Origin: Pseudocercospora fijiensis CIRAD86
Lineage: Eukaryota > Ascomycota > Dothideomycetes > Mycosphaerellales > Mycosphaerellaceae
Reading direction: 5' to 3'
Assembly: GCF_000340215.1 (NCBI RefSeq)
Contig: NW_006921536.1
Span: forward strand, 4,343,664-4,407,663
DNA: 64,000 nucleotides
Made by a program: the position numbers and the translations under genes. Below, one piece after another: positions 59,005 through 64,000 of the stretch. Within the stretch, counting starts at the first letter, position 1, and every line of letters begins with the position of its first letter. Below the pieces are notes generated by a model, which searched no databases, was not told the origin of the DNA, and saw nothing but the letters and a program-made list of their open reading frames with translations.

Positions 59005-59550
59005 TTAGTTAAGTAGATTCGCTATTATAAAAGTCGTCGAATTAAGGAAAAAAGTGCGTTACGAAGGTGTGCGAAGGCGCGCGCGGAGCGAGGGTGTTGC
59101 GGAGGTAGTAGATATAGAGCGTAGAGGTATAGGTATCGATGCGAAGGTTAAATATAGCGAGAGAGGTAGTATCGCGGTATCGCTAGGTAATAGAGTAAGC
59201 TTCGCGTAAGCCTACATTATAGTAACGTTAGAGCAAGGAAAGAAGGCAGGCACGGCTAAAAAAGGCAGGTACGGCAGACTTTAAAATATAGCCGGCATAT
59301 GTGGCCGGCATAGTAATAGGCGAAAGCCTCCTTTTAATAAATAGCCGGCGTAATAATAGTATCCTACTATAGTATAGATATTCTTTAGTAATGCCTTTAC
59401 TAGCTATAGTAATCTTATAAGTAACCTAGGCCTATTGCTAGTAAATATAAGAAATATCAGGTAGGCTATACTAAACAAGCTATTTATTTAGCAGAAAAAG
59501 GCCTACTACCGTCTCTATATGCCGGCTACGGGTGCCGACTATCGCTCTAA
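59005..59550. other. RIP-mutated spacer, no gene seen
   Basis: About 550 bp with several GCCGGC motifs and 'GAGCGAGGGTGTTGCGGAGG'-like GC-rich patches near 59,060-59,110. No gene-like frame was found. Confidence 0.5.
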
Positions 59551-60272
59551 ATTCAACTCCGCCCTATCTCGGAGGCTAAGGTACCGAGCGGAAACCCTAT
59601 AGCTTATATTCACTCGGTTGTCGCGGAGCGCTTATAGGTGAGGTATTAGAAAAGAGTATAAAAAGTACGAGAAGAGTATCCTAGGATATAGGTCGTAAGT
59701 GAATAAGAGTAGCACGCCTAGTTATTTATATAGTACGTTACTCTATACGACTAAGAGCCTATATTATCTTAAACTTCGCTTGTAAGACCTCGACTCTACT
59801 AGTATACTATCGATCTCCTCCTCGGTCGCTAATACGCTGTCTTAATTCTTCTTCGAGTTGCCGGACTTAGTGCGCATCTATAGCTATGCAATAGCGCTAC
59901 GTATTATAGAGAATTAACTCCGCCGTATCTCGAAGGCTAAGGTACCGAGCGGAAACCCGATAGCTTATATTCACTCGGTTATCGCGGAGCGCTTATAGGT
60001 GAGATATTAGAAAAGAGTATAAAAAGTACGAGAAGAGCATCCTAGGATATAGGTCGTAAGTGAATAAGAGTAGTACGCCTAGTTATTTATATAGTACGTT
60101 ACTCTATACGACTAAGAGCCTATATTATCTTGTGCTTCGCTTATAAGACCTCGACTCTACTAGTATACTATCGATCTCCTCCTCGGTCGCTAATACGCTA
60201 TCTCAATTCTTCTTCGAGTTGCCGGACTTAGTGCGTATCTATAGCTATGTAATAGCGCTACGTATTATAGAG
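59551..60272. repeat. 361-bp tandem duplication
   Basis: 'ggtaccgagcggaaaccc' occurs at 59,580 and 59,941, and matching sequence continues to 'tattatagagaatt' at the end of each copy. The two copies (about 59,551-59,911 and 59,912-60,272) differ at few sites, mostly C/T and G/A, so the duplication predates part of the RIP. On the minus strand both read partly as protein-like sequence (a Leu/Glu/Arg-rich helix). Confidence 0.8.
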
Positions 60273-60560
60273 AATTTCTCGTTGAAGTTTCTCTCTCGTA
60301 GGCTTGCTATCTACCTCGTAGTATAGAGGATTAAAGTGCTAATACTAAAGAATCTCCTTATAGTTAGGATGCTAGGGCTCCTTAGGACCTTTGTGTTTTA
60401 GGTCTAAATAGAGACGTATTATAAACGTTCTATCGCCCTTTCGCTTACTACCCGCTAGGTCGCGATATACGAAGAAACTAATCTGAATGTAGCTCGTCTC
60501 TGTAATAGCCGGGTGAATATAGAGCGCTAGGTTTCTACTTCGTACCTTAGATTTAGGGAC
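60273..60560 (-). pseudogene. unidentified protein-like relic
   Basis: The minus strand reads 'SRNLALYIHPAITETSYIQI' then 'FFVYRDLAGSKRKGDRTFII' and 'RLYLDLKHKGPKEP' with TAG interruptions. It looks like true former coding sequence in the same orientation as both histone-like relics. I cannot name the family. Confidence 0.35.
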
Positions 60561-60665
60561 GGCGCGGAGATAAAATTAGAAATATAGCCGGCACCTATAG
60601 CCGGCAAAACGATGCGAAAATAGGCCTCCTCCTAGGTTAATCTAACGACTAAATACAATTTCCAA

Positions 60666-61270
60666 CTAATCCGCTATAAACCGACGCCGAATTTTAGCTA
60701 GAAGCTACATATCTTTATTTTGAAGAGTAACCCGCTTCGTATAGATAGTAAGGAGGTTTGAAAGCTTAAGCTCGGTTACGAGAAATACCTCCGTAGCTTC
60801 CTAAAGAGCACTAATCGCCTTAGCCGTAAATCGTATACTAGACCGAAAATCTAATATAATTTCTCGGACGAGTCGCTAAAAGGGAGTCTTAGGGATTAAA
60901 AGCTCGGTCCCTCTTTTGTTTTAGAAAAGCCGGATCTAGCGAAGGGCAATAGTACCTAGTTTGAAGCGCCGCTTCTTTGTCGTCGAGTCCTGCCTTATTC
61001 CCTTTCTTTTAATAGAAAGATAACTTTTCTTCGCGATAGTCTTTGTCCGCCTACTCTTTTTAGCCTTCTCCTATCTACCTATAGCCTTCTTGTTTTTCGG
61101 TACTGTTTTCCGAGGAACCCCCTTCCTTCGTATATACTACGGAGAGCCTTGCTCTTCCGATATCTCGTTCTCGCTACGGTCTCCCTGTGCTTAGCTTGCT
61201 TTACCCTTACCCTTTAGCCTCTAAAGATATTCATCTACGCGTTTAGGCGACGAGGGTATATCGGTAGGAC
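60666..61270 (-). pseudogene. histone H3/CENP-A-like gene B, RIP-mutated, intronless
   Basis: One continuous minus-strand frame ends at TAG 60,666-60,668. The histone fold reads 'KKRRFKLGTIALR', 'IRLF', 'NKRGTELLIPKTPF', 'RLVREIILDF', 'IRFTAKAISAL', 'EATEVFLV', 'NLLTIYTKRVTL', 'NKDM', 'LLAKIRRR'. In-frame TAG/TAA again sit at H3 Gln positions (PFQRL, LQE, FQ). Two extra residues occur before TELLI, and the basic tail of at least 110 residues is unlike H3. Divergence and the long tail recall CENP-A-type variants, but the diagnostic CENP-A loop-1 insertion is not evident. It lies 1.7 kb from copy A, same strand. It could be an old host paralogue or element cargo. Confidence 0.78.
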
Positions 61271-61639
61271 CTAGAAATTAATAAGTATATAATCGTAAGG
61301 AGACATTAATGCTTCTTACCTTCTAGAACAAATAGTCTTCTATTAAACCGCCTTATTAGGTTATCGTTAGATTCGAATAAAGGATAGTAGCTTAAGGAAG
61401 GGGAGGTAGCCGGCTTAGAAAGGCCCGAAGAGCCGAATCCTTAAGGCATATTTGTCTTTAAGAATATAGGGAAAGGGAAGAAGGAGAGGAAGAGCGAATA
61501 GAGAATTAGAAATAGTCCGCAGGTAAGCGGGGTCGGTTGCTATAGCAACTAGTCTGTTTAGGTCCTAGGAATTCGAAACATATTTCGGACATATACCGGC
61601 TATATACGCCGGCTATATTACCTTATACGTAAACGCTTC

Positions 61640-64000
61640 GTCTCCTTAAAGCTGCTCTAAGCCTATATACGTTTCCGCTTCTCGATCCGGTGTCGCCTTC
61701 TACCTCCGCCCTCCTCCTCTTCGTTATCGCTAATTAGGGTTTCGCTTAGACTAAATTTCGTATTCTCTTCGCGCTCCTAGGTTTCTTCGATCTTAAGGTT
61801 TTCTAATTCCTCGATCAACTCCTTTAGTATAATCTTTAGTAACCTGCCTTAGCGATTCTAGTAGAGGAGATAGTATCGGAATACTATAATAGATTCGAAG
61901 GTAGTAGGCGAGTATATTCGATTAAAGCGGCCCTAGTAACGAGCGATACTAAAAGACCTCTTATAGCCTATACCTGCGCTTAGGATAGCGAGGACGTCCT
62001 AAGCGACCGACGCTATCGTTGGAAACTTAGGCTCTAACCGCTACTATATAGCGAGAATATCGTCTCCGAATTCGTCTAGAAGACCGGTAAGATCTAGAGA
62101 TTATTAGCCCTCTTTCCGAGCCTACGGGTTTATACTTACTCGCGCGCCGATAGAGATCGAACTCTTCTTTATTTACTTTAGTAGTTGCTTCCTCTTCTGC
62201 CTCTACTTCCTGCCTACGAAACAGGTATAATGTCGGAGCCTTCTAAACCTTCTTTTTCTTTATAGGAGCTGCATTTAGACTAGTTTCTTTCCGACGCTTA
62301 TAGAACATCTTTTCTAGAATAGTCTAGTAATGCTTCGGCTATACCTCGTCCGCCTTCTATTCCGGCCTCTACTAGTATATATCCTTTTCTACCGGGTTAA
62401 GCAAGCACGCAACGCTATAGATATCCCCGAACGAGTTAAAGGTAGCACTATAATATTTATACAACTTAGTATAGGAGGTGTCTATAGCTTTCGTTATAGC
62501 TACTTTCTAGGGAACGCTCTTCCTAGCTAGCTTAGCTACGGTTTCCTCGAGCTCGTTAAAGAGCTAGTTGTAGTACGTAAAGATAAGGTAGATCGTCGGT
62601 CCTCGGGTTCTTCTAATCGTAGCAGTAACCTTCGCGTAATACTTACTAATATCGACGAGATACTCTGCTTAGCGCTATTCGGCGGCAGTAAGGCCGAGCT
62701 ACTCAATACCCTTAGAACTCTAATAGATCTTGAGAGCGGTACGTAAAGTACATCCCCTCGTAACTATATAGAAAGTCGAATCGAACCGGGTCTTAACGTC
62801 TTAGGTAAAACGGAGTAGGCGCAAGGAGGCCGCTTTTGCTATCGCTTATTCTATACGATATTCTAGGCATCGGTTTTAGGGCGCTCGATTAGGTTCTTTT
62901 AAATAGCCTCGAATCGGTTATATCTCTATAAGCTCGAGTTCGTATATATTGCTAGACGACGAAGCTAGAGAAAAAGAGTTAGAACTATACTAGGTTGCCG
63001 GCTATAGGTGCCGGCTACGGACAAAAGTTATACCTTATATAAAACGAGAGCGAGGCTCTCTGCCTTATCCCGTCTTATTACTATAATAAGTTTCTCGACT
63101 TTCGACTTTGCTTTATCCTTATCTAGGATCTTCTATTAGTCGTCGTTTAATAGTGCAATTTTAAGCGTCTTAAAGAGGGCTCGGATCGCGATTTAAACTA
63201 TATAAGCGAGGCAGGGAAACTTCTATAGGGATGCAACTAGCAACGACGTCGGCTCCGATTTAATAGGGCTAGGGCTATTAATAGGCTCCTCTTTATCGTT
63301 ATTATCGTGCGTATTGTCGTGCGTATCCGGAATCGTAGCGAGCTTAATATTCGGAAGATTAAGCTAGATTATAGACCTTATAATCTCCTCTACGCACTCG
63401 ACCCTATCGATACAATTAGTAATTTCAAAGATATATACGAGTAAATTGTATATACAACGCCTTATATAATGTTCGATTATTACTAGCGTTATCCGCAGTA
63501 ATCGAGATTAGTTTCGTTATTACGCTAACCCTGTCTATTGCCGTATAGACAAGCTTCGCTATATCCTTACTAGTATAGGAACCTAGAATTTCAGGGAATC
63601 CGATTATAAGTTCCTAGAGTTTCCAATCCGAATTGATAAAGTATAGCATAATCGAGAGGAAGGAGGCTCTTATAGTCCGGCTTAACTAGCCATCGATAGT
63701 AATAGCTACTTAGCGAGTATTACGGAGGATCTCCCGAATGTCGTCTAACGTAGCCTCTTTGTTCTTTTCGAATATAATACGCTAGGTTGTCGCGCCGAGA
63801 AATAGGGGAGGGTAGTTTATAAGACATAGGTATATCTTCTATATAGACTCCCTTTCGTAGAAGTCTTCCGGAAGACCGTTTGTAGCTAGTATTTCGTTTG
63901 CTAGTTACTTAAAGTCTTCGGGGGAGAAATCGGTAGCCTTCAATCCTAAAGCTTCTTTAAGCGCAGCCTATAATAATTAGCTAGATCTCTACGGTTGATT
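61640..64000 (-). pseudogene. hAT transposase, RIP-mutated, 5' end beyond window
   Basis: Reading leftward from the window edge: 'FSPEDFK', 'NGLPEDFYERESI', 'ITIDGW', 'RASFLSIMLYFINSDWKL', 'IIGFPEILGSYTSKDIAKL', 'LISITADNASNN' (catalytic core of hAT transposases, near 63,470-63,720). The C-terminus near 61,900-62,050 has 'EPKFPTIASVA', 'DVLAILSAGIGYKRSFSIAR', the hAT dimerisation domain, followed by a charged tail to about 61,650. Stops are TAG/TAA. The N-terminal zinc-finger region, if present, is outside the window. Confidence 0.8.

Larger units (their letters stand above)
51660..64000. other. RIP-mutated transposon block (right)
   Basis: Same composition as the left block: CA and TG depleted, TA enriched, CG kept, frames broken by TAG/TAA. 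It contains Helitron-type, hAT and histone-like relics. It continues past the end of the window. A short stretch at about 57,070-57,480 is less affected. Confidence 0.9.

Noticed and set aside
60273..60560. Starship captain (DUF3435 tyrosine recombinase) fragment
   Set aside because: A vague resemblance in the RLYLDLKHKG stretch only. No catalytic R-H-R-Y residues could be placed, so I left it unnamed.
1..64000. CRISPR arrays, operons, ribosome binding sites
   Set aside because: This is eukaryotic nuclear DNA. The tandem repeats lack unique spacers of constant length.

Overview
The window looks like nuclear DNA of a filamentous ascomycete (Pezizomycotina; a dothideomycete is my guess, not proven). 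The reasons are short introns of about 48-90 bp with CTAAC/CTGAC-type branch points, fungal versions of housekeeping genes, and blocks of transposon DNA in which CA and TG are almost absent and TA is over-abundant while CG survives. That is the signature of repeat-induced point mutation (RIP).

Layout. (1) 1-16,040: RIP-mutated transposon graveyard. It holds a 52-bp tandem repeat, a MULE transposase whose frame is still readable, palindromic dispersed units, two minisatellites, and a complete 3.58-kb Tc1-type element (TA target duplication, matching TIRs, DD34E transposase plus a second ORF of unknown function) that ends 264 bp before the first host gene. (2) 16,300-30,115: first gene block: BMT2, NAP1, TIM8, ribosomal protein uL23, alpha-actinin and a CRIB-motif protein. 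(3) 30,116-40,610: about 10.5 kb with no gene I can defend. It carries short non-autonomous elements: five copies of a TA-flanked MITE family, a PIF/Harbinger-like MITE and an inverted repeat with one RIP-mutated arm. (4) 40,611-51,139: second gene block: SEC12, FCF2, purine nucleoside phosphorylase, mitochondrial uS10m, COG2, a secreted fasciclin protein and two weak hypothetical genes. (5) 51,660-64,000: second RIP-mutated block with a Helitron-type Rep/Pif1 helicase relic, a hAT transposase relic running off the edge and, between them, two RIP-mutated genes with a histone H3 fold.

The most unusual content is the pair of histone H3-like relics (58,353-59,004 and 60,666-about 61,270, both minus strand). 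Copy A keeps the H3 tail lysine spacing and two introns. Copy B is intronless with a long divergent tail and reads more like a CENP-A-type variant. Their in-frame stops fall mostly where H3 has glutamine codons, as CA-to-TA mutation predicts.

Host genes come in divergent pairs sharing short promoters (NAP1/TIM8, SEC12/FCF2, PNP/uS10m). Ribosome production is well represented (BMT2, uL23, FCF2, uS10m), as is ER-Golgi traffic (SEC12, COG2). Multi-exon coordinates were derived by hand from splice sites and reading frame and are given in each entry.
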